Origin: Pseudomonas khavaziana
Lineage (GTDB): Bacteria; Pseudomonadota; Gammaproteobacteria; Pseudomonadales; Pseudomonadaceae
Assembly: GCF_019145205.1 (NCBI RefSeq)
Contig: NZ_JAHSTT010000010.1
Coordinates: forward strand, 1-64,000
Reading direction: 5' to 3'
DNA: 64,000 nucleotides
Shown here: positions 25,477-32,967 of the stretch, one piece after another
Layout: each line of letters begins with the position of its first letter
Position numbering within the stretch: position 1 is the first letter of the stretch
Made by a program: the position numbers and the translations under genes
The notes under the pieces: generated by a model
What the model was told of the DNA's origin: nothing
The model's database searches: none
The model's input: only the letters and a program-made list of their open reading frames with translations

Positions 25477-25752
25477 TCATCCAGGTGACGAAACGAGTGT
25501 GTCACACAGGGCTTGCAACTTGGCTTCCAGGGTCTTGGCCAGTTCGCAGGCCTTGTTATGATCGGTGCGAAACCCCTTGATCCGGCCACTGGGTACTTCA
25601 AGGATGTGGAAAAAGTTCTTCCCGGCCGGTACAACTTGATAAATGACCGAGTTGGAGTACCCCTGAGGGTTATGCAGGCAGTAATATTGGCGTTCTTCTG
25701 ACCATGATGAACGCTTGTGGAAAGACGCAGCATCGTGTTGACGTCGTTGCAT
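25477..25752 (-). CDS. 91-residue hypothetical protein
   Basis: A 91-residue soluble protein with a consensus-like AGGAG upstream of its ATG. The sequence shows a beta-rich middle (VIYQVVPAGKNFFHILEVPSG) and a C-terminal helix (ACELAKTLEAKLQALCD). It is followed 111 bp later by the similar-sized gene at 25136-25366 in the same direction, so they may be cotranscribed. No family recognised. Confidence 0.55.
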   Translation of the reverse strand: MQRRQHDAASFHKRSSWSEERQYYCLHNPQGYSNSVIYQVVPAGKNFFHILEVPSGRIKGFRTDHNKACELAKTLEAKLQALCDTLVSSPG

Positions 25753-26120
25753 GCTCAGCTCCTGTCGATCTTGTTGGCCTGTCAGTGGCGTTTCGGGTGG
25801 TTTAACCTGGGTTGCTGTTTTAGTATTGTCGTCGGCAGTTCGCGACTGGTTCCATGCGCGGTTATTTTTTTGCTTTGGGCGTCGGAAAACTGCATTTTCG
25901 ATTGGGTTATTCTCTGAAGTTGCTCGACTTGTATTCTCGGGTCGCTAAACCTGTGATTTGCTGTGCTACCGGATGACCTTGATTGAGGTCCACCGCGGCT
26001 GTATGTACCAGCCTTGTAGGTTATCTTCAGTTTTTAACGAATGGGTGATCGTGCCGTAACGGCCGTTTTTTGTGTTGCCCGCTTCAGCGGCCAGCGCTTT
26101 TTTGATGTGGGGACGTTTCC
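25753..26120. other. 368-bp spacer without recognised gene
   Basis: The stretch is richer in A/T than its surroundings, notably around 25860-25990. It should contain the divergent promoters for 25477-25752 and 26121-26591. Short frames present here have no ribosome site or protein-like composition. No repeat was recognised. Confidence 0.5.
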
Positions 26121-26591
26121 TTGGCAGTCAGTAATCTGGATATGCACGCGTTATTCGTGCTGGGTGATTTGCGCGCAAAGTTGGTCAAGCAGTTTCAATC
26201 GCGGTTTGTCTACGTCACCGAGCAAACCCCAGAAGGTATCTATATCGCCGAGATCGATACCGAAACGGCGCTGGTCGTGGATGACAAGCCACGCCTGGAA
26301 CTCAAGGTGGGCGACCATTTCCGTGCGGCGGTGTTACCCAGCCGCGAAGGTGGCAAGTTCGAACTCAAGTTTCGCGATATCAAGTTGACCGTGTATGGGT
26401 TGGGTGATTACGCCTTTGTTTCGTCGGCCGAGGGCCAGGGCATTGTGTTCAAGGAAGGCCACAGCGTGATGCTGGTATTTGCCGCCCATGAACAATTGCA
26501 GGAAGGCCTGACCAAGACTTTGAAAGCCGTGACCGGCAAGGCCGCCAAATGGCGCAAGGGCGAGCTGGTTACCTTCAAGGCCAGCGAATAA
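26121..26591 (+). CDS. 156-residue hypothetical protein
   Basis: A soluble protein starting at a TTG behind GTGGGGACG; an ATG seven codons in (MHALFVLGDL) is the alternative. The sequence is a mix of beta strands (FVYVTEQTPEGIYIAEID, LELKVGDHFRAAVLPSREGG, FELKFRDIKLTVYGLGDY) with a lysine-rich end, which would suit a small beta-barrel. No catalytic motif or family is recognised. It is monocistronic between spacers. Confidence 0.55.
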   Translation: MAVSNLDMHALFVLGDLRAKLVKQFQSRFVYVTEQTPEGIYIAEIDTETALVVDDKPRLELKVGDHFRAAVLPSREGGKFELKFRDIKLTVYGLGDYAFVSSAEGQGIVFKEGHSVMLVFAAHEQLQEGLTKTLKAVTGKAAKWRKGELVTFKASE

Positions 26592-26721
26592 CCGATAAAC
26601 ACTTCGTGTACCGATCTGTTCCGGAACCTCTACTACAGTTGCGTTGACTTAACTATTCAGAGGCTTCGCGCATTGGCGGCAAAGCCGTTCGCCATGACTG
26701 TGAAGACGCGAGGTGCAACGC

Positions 26722-27729
26722 ATGAAGGGATTGAAATCACTGTTGGCAGCGTCCTTGACGGCCTTGAGCTTGTCATTGCCGGTCTCGGCTGCCCAGGCAC
26801 CGGTGCATTTTGCCGACCTGAACTGGGAAAGCGGCAGCTTGATCACTGAAGTACTGCGCTTTATCGTCGAGAAGGGTTATGACCTGCCTACCGACACTTT
26901 GCCTGGTACCACCATCACCCTGGAAACCGCCCTGGCCAAGAATGATATCCAGGTGATTGGCGAGGAATGGGCTGGCCGCAGTCCGGTGTGGGTCAAGGCC
27001 GAAGCCGAAGGCAAAGTGGTAGGCCTTGGAGATACAGTCAAAGGCGCCACCGAGGGCTGGTGGGTGCCGGAGTACGTGGTCAAGGGTGACCCATCGAAAA
27101 ACCTCAAGCCGCTGGCTCCGGACCTGAAAAGTGTCAAGGACCTGGCGCGCTACAAGGATGTGTTCAAAGATCCGGAATCACCAGGCAAAGGTCGCTTTCT
27201 TAACAGCCCCATCGGCTGGACCTCCGAAGTGGTCAACAAGCAGAAGCTCAAGGCCTATGGCCTCGACGATAGCTACGTGAACTTCCGCAGCGGTTCGGGC
27301 GCGGCGTTGGATGCGGAAATTGCGTCTTCGATCCGCCGGGGCAAGCCAGTGCTGTTCTATTACTGGTCACCCACCCCATTGATGGGGCGTTATAAATTGA
27401 TCCAGCTGGAAGAACCGCCGTTCGATGCCGATGCGTGGAAGACCCTGACCGACGCGGACAACCCTGATCCCAAGCCCACGCGCTCGTTGGCATCCAAATT
27501 GAGCATTGGCGTATCGACGCCGTTCCAGCAGGAACATCCGCAGATTGCCCAGTTCTTCGAGAAGGTCGAGTTTCCCATTGAACCGCTTAACAAAGCCCTG
27601 GCGAAGATGAGCGAAAACCACACGGCACCACGGGAAGTGGCCCAGGTGTTCCTCAAGGAGCATCCTGAGGTGTGGAAGGCGTGGTTGACGCAAGATGTAG
27701 CGCAGAAGGTTGAGGCGAGTCTCAAGTAA
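26722..27729 (+). CDS. Orphan glycine-betaine/choline-type ABC binding protein
   Basis: A 335-residue secreted binding protein of the OpuAC/ProX class. Signal peptide residues 1-24 end in VSAAQA. Class features are FADLNWESGSLITEVLRFIVEKGY, the aromatic-rich site EEWAGRSPVW, and GWWVPEYVVKGD. No permease or ATPase is adjacent, so it must feed a remote transporter. The ATG follows GCGAGGTG. Ligand specificity (betaine, choline, carnitine) cannot be read. A REPIN follows the stop. Confidence 0.83.
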   Translation: MKGLKSLLAASLTALSLSLPVSAAQAPVHFADLNWESGSLITEVLRFIVEKGYDLPTDTLPGTTITLETALAKNDIQVIGEEWAGRSPVWVKAEAEGKVVGLGDTVKGATEGWWVPEYVVKGDPSKNLKPLAPDLKSVKDLARYKDVFKDPESPGKGRFLNSPIGWTSEVVNKQKLKAYGLDDSYVNFRSGSGAALDAEIASSIRRGKPVLFYYWSPTPLMGRYKLIQLEEPPFDADAWKTLTDADNPDPKPTRSLASKLSIGVSTPFQQEHPQIAQFFEKVEFPIEPLNKALAKMSENHTAPREVAQVFLKEHPEVWKAWLTQDVAQKVEASLK

Positions 27730-27742
27730 CCGATAGTCTTGA

Positions 27743-27832
27743 TGTGGGAGGGGGCTTGCTCCCGATAGCGGTGTATCAGCTTGCATATGCATTGACTGAA
27801 CCACCGCTATCGGGAGCAAGCCCCCTCCCACA
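27743..27832. repeat. REPIN between convergent genes
   Basis: Inverted GGGAGGGGGCTTGCTCCC pair with long inner arms (GATAGCGGTG / CACCGCTATC), lying in the 121-bp spacer between the binding-protein gene and the convergent TonB receptor gene. Confidence 0.9.
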
Positions 27833-27850
27833 GTTGGCTGCATTTCAGGC

Positions 27851-29977
27851 TCAGAACTTGGTTTGCACCGCTACCTCAAACGTTCTCGGCGACCCCAGGT
27901 AATACGCCGGCGATACATGGGCAAACTCGGCATACACCTCATTGGTCAAGTTGCGCACGCGCCCGGTCACCGAGGTGTGGGCGTCCAGCTTGTAGCGCAG
28001 GAAGGTGCCGAACAGCGTGTAGGCCGGTACCGCCTGGGTGTTGGCATTGTCCGCATACACCTGGGCGACATACCGCGCATCCACACCCCCTTGCCAATCC
28101 TCGGAAAAATCATAGGTCAACCACAGGTTGCCCACGCGCCTGGGCACGTTGGTCGGCGTATTGCCCTTGCGTGACACCACTGCGCCACTGGCCATTTTCT
28201 CATTGAATTCATCGTACTCGGCGTCGACCCAGGCGAAGTTGCCTTCAGCCAGCAACCTTGGCGTGATACGCAGTGAGCTGGCCAATTCGATGCCCTTGGA
28301 CGACTGCGCGCCCACCGGGATGCTGTTGGTCGGATCCAGCGGGTCGGTGACGGCAAAGTCTTTGCGTTCGATCTTGTAGGCCGCGACCGTGGCGGAACCG
28401 CGACCGTCCAGGTAGTCGAACTTGCTGCCGATCTCCCATTGCTTGCCGGTGGACACATCGAACACCTGGGTAGTGGTATTGGGCTGTTCTACGGCGGTGC
28501 TGTATTGCACGTAAACATTGGCCGACGGGATGAATTGATAAGTCAGGCCCACACGCCCCGTCAGCGGTTCCCAGCTGCGCTTGAAGTGCCGTGGGTTAGT
28601 GGCGGTGACCGTGCGGTGGTTGGTCACGTCCATGTCGATGGCGTCATATCGCAGGCCGGTCAGCAGCGAGAGCTTATCCGTCAGCCCCAGGCGGTTTTCC
28701 ACGAACAGTGCCTTGGTGGTCACCTGGTTGGTCTTGTCCTTGACGAAACCCGGGCGGGTGCCGGGGATGTCATAGAAGTGTCCCGGGTCATAGTTGTTCG
28801 GGTCCACGGTACTTTTTCCCGGCACGTTCAAGGGGCTGTTGGTGGTGCTGTTGACCTTGTACTCAAAACCGCCGGACCAGGTGGTGGAGAGGCCGAAAAT
28901 CCTGTTGTCATGACGCAGTTCGAGCTGGTTGCCGTTCTGTTGGCCCTGATGCCGCACCTGATAGGCGGTCGAGCGGTTCACCGCGCTGTTATCGGCGTTG
29001 TACTGGTAGGTCTCCAGGTTGCGGTAGTCGCGCTGGCTGTCGAGGTGATAGAGGGTGTTTTTCAGTGTGGTGCTGTCGTTTATCCGGTAGTCGATGATCG
29101 ACCGTGCCCAGATCGTGCGCTGTTCGTAACGACCGTCGGCGACGTTGTAATTGTTGAAGCGATTGTGCTTGTCGATCTTAAGTTCGCCGACCTTGGGGTT
29201 GAGCACCGGCGTGCCCCAATAGGGGCTGTCTTCATGCTCGTCCTGATATTCCAGGGCCAGGGTGTGGGACAGGTCGGGGGTCAAGTCGCTGAGCAGCGAA
29301 AATGCCAAACTCCAGGCATCTCGTTGATCGCGGTCGATATAGCTGTGGTTGGTGTTGCGGCTCACGTCCAGGCGTGCGTAGTGCTGCACCTCGGCACCAG
29401 GATCGGTCAGCGCATGGTTGAGGCCGAACGCCATGCCCGCGGTGTCGTAGCTGCCATAGGTCAACTGGCCTTCGACAGCCTGTTCCTCACGGCTCGCCAG
29501 CTTGGTCACGTAGTTCAGCGAGCCGCCCACGGAGCCTGCGCCGTTGATCAAGGAGGAAGGTCCACCCACCAGCTCGACACGGTCATAGATCCACGCATCC
29601 ACTGGCCGCGCCAGGCCCGTGGCGACATTGATACCGTTGAACATCTGGGTAATCTGGCTGCTGGTAAACCCTCGGTACGAGACAAACCCGCCAAACCCGG
29701 GCGGCGCGCTGGCATTGACGCCGGGCAGGGTATTGGCCGCATCGCGGAAGGTCTTGGCGCCATGGCGCTCGATATCGTTGCGATTAGCGATGGCCACCGA
29801 GGCCGGGGTTTCCCGCACGCTCAGTCCCAGCCGCGAGGCCATACCGCTGGATTGGTCCAGGGCCAGCCCGGGCTCAACGCTTTGCTCGCCTTCAATGGTG
29901 GTCGGTGCCAGCTCAAGGGCCGGGGCGCAGACAGGCAGGCAGCCGAACAGGCCTGCCAGCAGGGGTAGATGTTTCAT
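27851..29977 (-). CDS. TonB-dependent outer-membrane receptor
   Basis: A 708-residue receptor. Signal peptide residues 1-20 (GCLPVCAPA), then a plug domain (SVRETPASVAIANRNDIERHGAKTF...VSYRGFTSSQ...ELVGGPSSLINGAGSVGGSLNYV) and a 22-strand barrel ending in EVAVQTKF with the terminal aromatic. It belongs to the siderophore-receptor branch. The upstream gene in the same operon encodes a DUF2946 protein with Cys/His/Met motifs; DUF2946 genes also accompany the copper receptor OprC. The neighbourhood of a copper-type pump and chelator operon hints at copper or a metal chelate as ligand, but an iron siderophore is equally possible from sequence. Confidence 0.88.
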   Translation of the reverse strand: MKHLPLLAGLFGCLPVCAPALELAPTTIEGEQSVEPGLALDQSSGMASRLGLSVRETPASVAIANRNDIERHGAKTFRDAANTLPGVNASAPPGFGGFVSYRGFTSSQITQMFNGINVATGLARPVDAWIYDRVELVGGPSSLINGAGSVGGSLNYVTKLASREEQAVEGQLTYGSYDTAGMAFGLNHALTDPGAEVQHYARLDVSRNTNHSYIDRDQRDAWSLAFSLLSDLTPDLSHTLALEYQDEHEDSPYWGTPVLNPKVGELKIDKHNRFNNYNVADGRYEQRTIWARSIIDYRINDSTTLKNTLYHLDSQRDYRNLETYQYNADNSAVNRSTAYQVRHQGQQNGNQLELRHDNRIFGLSTTWSGGFEYKVNSTTNSPLNVPGKSTVDPNNYDPGHFYDIPGTRPGFVKDKTNQVTTKALFVENRLGLTDKLSLLTGLRYDAIDMDVTNHRTVTATNPRHFKRSWEPLTGRVGLTYQFIPSANVYVQYSTAVEQPNTTTQVFDVSTGKQWEIGSKFDYLDGRGSATVAAYKIERKDFAVTDPLDPTNSIPVGAQSSKGIELASSLRITPRLLAEGNFAWVDAEYDEFNEKMASGAVVSRKGNTPTNVPRRVGNLWLTYDFSEDWQGGVDARYVAQVYADNANTQAVPAYTLFGTFLRYKLDAHTSVTGRVRNLTNEVYAEFAHVSPAYYLGSPRTFEVAVQTKF

Positions 29978-30072
29978 GGTTGAATCCTGAAAACTTGGCT
30001 TGAAAACACACGCACGGCCGCCCGTTCTTCCTCACGGAAACGGTCGGCAATGCAGATCAGAAAGCGCAGGGA

Positions 30073-30462
30073 TCAGGCGAGGGCAGGTGGCGCGCGCGGG
30101 TTAGCGGTGGGCCAGGTGAAGCGGGCAGGAATGTCAGCGGCGAGCACGACCGCCGCAGGCGGCGCGTGGGGTTGTGGCAAAACCGTCACGTTCAGGTGGC
30201 TGTTGAGCGCGGGGCCCATGCCGCCGGTCGAACACAACGGGCAACCGAACGCCTTCGACAGCGTTGGCAGGTTCTCATCCGTAGAATTGTTTTGCAGGGG
30301 CGCCTGGGTACGCGGATCCACGGTGCAGAACTGGCCGCTGATGCCGTTGAGCTGCATGCCCACCATCTGCCCATGGCCAATACTGCAGGCGAACACATTG
30401 AACAGGACGCAGCAGTAAAGCATCCAGGCAATGAGCGAGCGGTCGGCACGGGCGAGTTTCAT
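30073..30462 (-). CDS. DUF2946 protein, Cys/His/Met-rich
   Basis: A 129-residue protein with an N-terminal membrane helix or signal (LIAWMLYCCVLFNVFA). It has potential metal-binding clusters CSIGHGQMVGMQ and CPLCSTGGMG. The start is the ATG of MKLARADR. It lies 95 bp upstream of the TonB receptor gene in the same direction, so an operon is likely. DUF2946 proteins are associated with copper handling in Pseudomonas; the exact role is unknown. Confidence 0.78.
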   Translation of the reverse strand: MKLARADRSLIAWMLYCCVLFNVFACSIGHGQMVGMQLNGISGQFCTVDPRTQAPLQNNSTDENLPTLSKAFGCPLCSTGGMGPALNSHLNVTVLPQPHAPPAAVVLAADIPARFTWPTANPRAPPALA

Positions 30463-30555
30463 GGGGCGGCACTTTACCATCAGCTACCGACGAAATGCCT
30501 GCAAAAAATCTCAGGGCGACTATCCTGATTCCCACATTTTTCGGGAGCGTCCGCC

Positions 30556-30993
30556 ATGAGTTTTGTCATTGCGCGATGGATTGTCGGGGTTTTTACCTTT
30601 ATCAGCATGCTGCATCTTTACTGGGCCGCTGGCGGCAAATTCGGCAGCCTGGCGGCGATTCCGCAACTGCCCGGCGAATTTGCCAGCGGGCCGCGACCGG
30701 CGTTCAAGCCCTCGGCGCTGGGCACCTTTCTGGTCGCTATGGGGTTGGTGGCAATTGCCTTGCTCGTTTGCCTGCGCGCCGGGTTGTATTTCACGCCGGT
30801 GTCCCATGGGGCGTTGCAGTGGGGCATCAGTGCGATTGCGGTGCTGTTCTTTGCCCGGGCGATAGGGGATTCGGAGCTGGTGGGTTTTTTCAAGAAGGTC
30901 GGCGGCTCCCGGTTTGCGCGCCTGGATACGTACGTCTACTCGCCGCTGTGCCTGGTGTTGGGTGCCGGGTTGTTGGTGGTGGCCTGGACCTGA
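30556..30993 (+). CDS. DUF3995 four-helix membrane protein
   Basis: A 145-residue integral membrane protein with four predicted helices and the DUF3995 pattern: an early HLYWAAGG motif in helix 1, a conserved YSPLCLVLG at the C-terminus, and the loop FARLDTYVYSP. The ATG follows GGGAG at good spacing. It is divergent from the DUF2946 gene, with a spacer of 93 bp. The function of the family is unknown. Confidence 0.8.
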   Translation: MSFVIARWIVGVFTFISMLHLYWAAGGKFGSLAAIPQLPGEFASGPRPAFKPSALGTFLVAMGLVAIALLVCLRAGLYFTPVSHGALQWGISAIAVLFFARAIGDSELVGFFKKVGGSRFARLDTYVYSPLCLVLGAGLLVVAWT

Positions 30994-31015
30994 TCGTCTC
31001 AGCTCCAATGTCGGT

Positions 31016-31614
31016 GGTGCGACGATTCGACTTGCCCCCGCTGAGCATGGGTATCTACACAACTTCTGGTACGCCGCCGGCCCATGTGGGAGGGGGCTTG
31101 CCCCGATGGCGGCCTCACAGCCGACCAGTATCTAACTGACGGTCTCGGTCCAAATGTGGGAGGGGGCTTGCTCCCGATGGCGGCCTCACAGCCGACCAGG
31201 ATGTTCGGTTGGATCGAGTACATGTCCATTGTTTGGGTGACGGCCGCCATTGGTTCCGCCCTTACGGCGGGTCACTTTTGAAAAGCCGGAATGCCGGCCC
31301 AGGCAAAAGTAACCAAAACGCTCTTGCCCCACCACTCGGCACCTCGCCCAGGCTCGGTGTGCCCGTAATCCGCCATGGATTTGGGGGGCCGCCGCCACGC
31401 GCCATCCATGGCGCGGGGCGGCTAAACCGGCATCCCTGCCGGTTTACCCCCCAAATCCCTGTCGAATTCCGGCCAGCGTGGTTTGACGGGGCGCCTGAGA
31501 TCAAAAGCAGAGCAAGATCAAGAGCGGCTCGCTTCGCATCGTGGTTACTGACGGTCGCACGTCAGAGTTGTGTAGATACCCATGCTCATCGAGGGCAAGT
31601 CGAATCGTCGCACC
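31016..31614. repeat. Composite repeat element with 49-bp inverted ends
   Basis: A 599-bp gene-free block bounded by 49-bp inverted repeats at 31016-31064 and 31566-31614 that differ at two positions. The ends start GGTGCGACGATTCGACTTGC. Inside are two direct REP-like units (31085-31128 and 31155-31199), then a palindrome-rich segment with CCGCCATTGG...GGCGGGTCACTTTTG and GCCATGGAT...ATCCATGGC pairs. Short frames here are not protein-like. It resembles interspersed repeats of fluorescent pseudomonads rather than an IS: there is no transposase. It fills most of the 807-bp gap upstream of the pump operon. Confidence 0.7.
31085..31199. repeat. Tandem direct REP units
   Basis: Two direct copies of a 44-45-bp unit (TGTGGGAGGGGGCTTG then CCCGATGGCGGCCTCACAG and CCGACCAG) lie 70 bp apart. 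Unlike the other REPs of the window they are in the same orientation. The first copy has lost two bases in its CTTGCTCCC core (CTTGCCCC). Confidence 0.8.
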
Positions 31615-31723
31615 GCCTCCTTCCACAACAAAGCGCCTAAAGGCCGAGATCTCCCAAACTGCACACCCAGCCCACGCTCCAAACACCCTCCAGACAAAAA
31701 CACACCTGTCGGTTTTATAGCGC

Positions 31724-31754
31724 TTGACCTTCCCAATGTGGCAAGCCCGATAAA
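31724..31754 (+). promoter_or_regulatory. CueR/MerR-type promoter of the RND pump operon
   Basis: A -35 TTGACC (31724-31729) is followed by a 19-bp spacer and GATAAA as -10 (31749-31754). The spacer holds an imperfect dyad, CCTTCCCA...TGGCAAG. An over-long 19-bp spacer with a central dyad is the hallmark of promoters activated by CueR-type MerR regulators. It lies 46 bp before the pump operon's first ATG. The right half-site GGCAAG matches the Pseudomonas CueR arm; the left arm is CTTCCC. Confidence 0.65.
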
Positions 31755-31800
31755 AACCTTCAGTGTCGATTTGTCTTGAAAATTCCAAGGAGGGTGAACG

Positions 31801-32967
31801 ATGTACGCCAAACCAATAAGCCTGATCACCGGGGCAATGGCCGTGGTGTTGACGCTGGGCGGATGCACAGACAACGCGCCGCCGGCTGCGGCCGCCAAGC
31901 CGCCCAGTGTGCCGGTGGCCGAGGTGGTTGCGCGAGCGGTGACACCGTTTGTCGAATACACCGGTTCGTTGACCGCCATTGATCAGGTGGAACTGCGCCC
32001 GCGTGTCAGCGGCTATCTGCAAAGTGTCAGCGTGCCCGAGGGCCAGTTCGTGACCAAGGGCAGCCCATTGTTTGTGATTGACCCGCGGGTGTTCCAGGCG
32101 GCGTTGAATGCGGCCAAGGCACGTTTGCGCGAGGCCGAGGCCAATGCGGTGCTGGCCCAGGCCGAGCATGGGCGAGCCGAGCAACTGTTCGCCAAGAAGG
32201 TGGTGGCGCGTGATCGTCTTGATACCGCCATTGCTGCGTTGAATGCAGGCAGGGCCCAGGTCGAAGCGGCGAGGGCAGCACTGGATGCGGCACAACTGGA
32301 CCTGAGCTATACCCGTGTCGCCGCGCCCATCAGCGGCCGTATCGACCGTGCCCTCGTTACCGAAGGCAACTACGTGACGCAAGGGGTGACGGCGTTGACG
32401 ACTATCGTCTCCATTGACCCGTTGCATGTGTATTTCGATGTCGACGAGCGCACGTATCTGCATTCGCTTGCCGCGACGCGGGACCATGCCGGGTCCAAGG
32501 GCGAAAAAGCCGCCAAGGTCAGGGTGGCCATGCTCAACGATACGACCTATGCACGGGCCGGGCGGGTGGACTTCCTGGCCAATGCGGCCGACCGCAAGAC
32601 CGGCACCGTGCGCGTGCGTGCGGTGGTTGACAACCCGGATGGGCGCCTGACTCCCGGGCTGTTTGCCAAGGTCAAGCTGGACACCGGCACCGCCCAACCG
32701 CGCGTGTTGATCGCCGACCATTCCATCGGCACCGACCAGGGCCGCCGCTATGTGCTGGTGGTCGGTGAGGGCGACAAGACCGAATACCGCCCGGTCGAAC
32801 TGGGCCCCGTGGCCGACGGCCTGCGCGTGATCGAACAGGGCCTGCAACCGGGCGAGCGTATTGTCGTCAAGGGCCTGGTGCGCCCCGGCATGCAGGTGAC
32901 GCCACTGGCCGCCAGCATCGAGGGCAAGCCGCTTGAGGCGCCGCTGACCGTGGGGGGCGTGCAATGA
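31801..32967 (+). CDS. mexP: RND efflux periplasmic adaptor (MexP-like)
   Basis: A 388-residue membrane-fusion lipoprotein. Signal peptide with lipobox LTLGGC (Cys22 lipidated). A lipoyl/hairpin segment follows (LRPRVSGYLQSVSVPEGQFVTKG...coiled coil of Ala/Glu/Arg...YTRVAAPISGRI), then the beta-barrel and membrane-proximal domains. It starts behind AAGGAGGGTG. Its stop overlaps the pump gene by 4 bp. The order adaptor-pump-channel followed by the flc-like operon matches P. aeruginosa mexPQ-opmE, so I use that name as an inference. It bridges the inner-membrane pump and the outer-membrane channel. Confidence 0.82.
   Translation: MYAKPISLITGAMAVVLTLGGCTDNAPPAAAAKPPSVPVAEVVARAVTPFVEYTGSLTAIDQVELRPRVSGYLQSVSVPEGQFVTKGSPLFVIDPRVFQAALNAAKARLREAEANAVLAQAEHGRAEQLFAKKVVARDRLDTAIAALNAGRAQVEAARAALDAAQLDLSYTRVAAPISGRIDRALVTEGNYVTQGVTALTTIVSIDPLHVYFDVDERTYLHSLAATRDHAGSKGEKAAKVRVAMLNDTTYARAGRVDFLANAADRKTGTVRVRAVVDNPDGRLTPGLFAKVKLDTGTAQPRVLIADHSIGTDQGRRYVLVVGEGDKTEYRPVELGPVADGLRVIEQGLQPGERIVVKGLVRPGMQVTPLAASIEGKPLEAPLTVGGVQ

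Noticed and set aside
28439..29968. 509-codon open frame antisense to the TonB receptor
   Set aside because: It is the mirror image of a strongly supported receptor gene, with the V/G/H-rich composition typical of antisense frames in high-GC DNA.
30463..30545. CueR-type promoter before the DUF2946/TonB operon
   Set aside because: No TTGACC with a 19-bp spacer or CCTTGCC dyad is present in the spacer on the minus strand.
31085..31199. Tandem repeats read as a CRISPR array
   Set aside because: Only two copies, GC-hairpin units identical to REPs scattered over the window, no cas genes.
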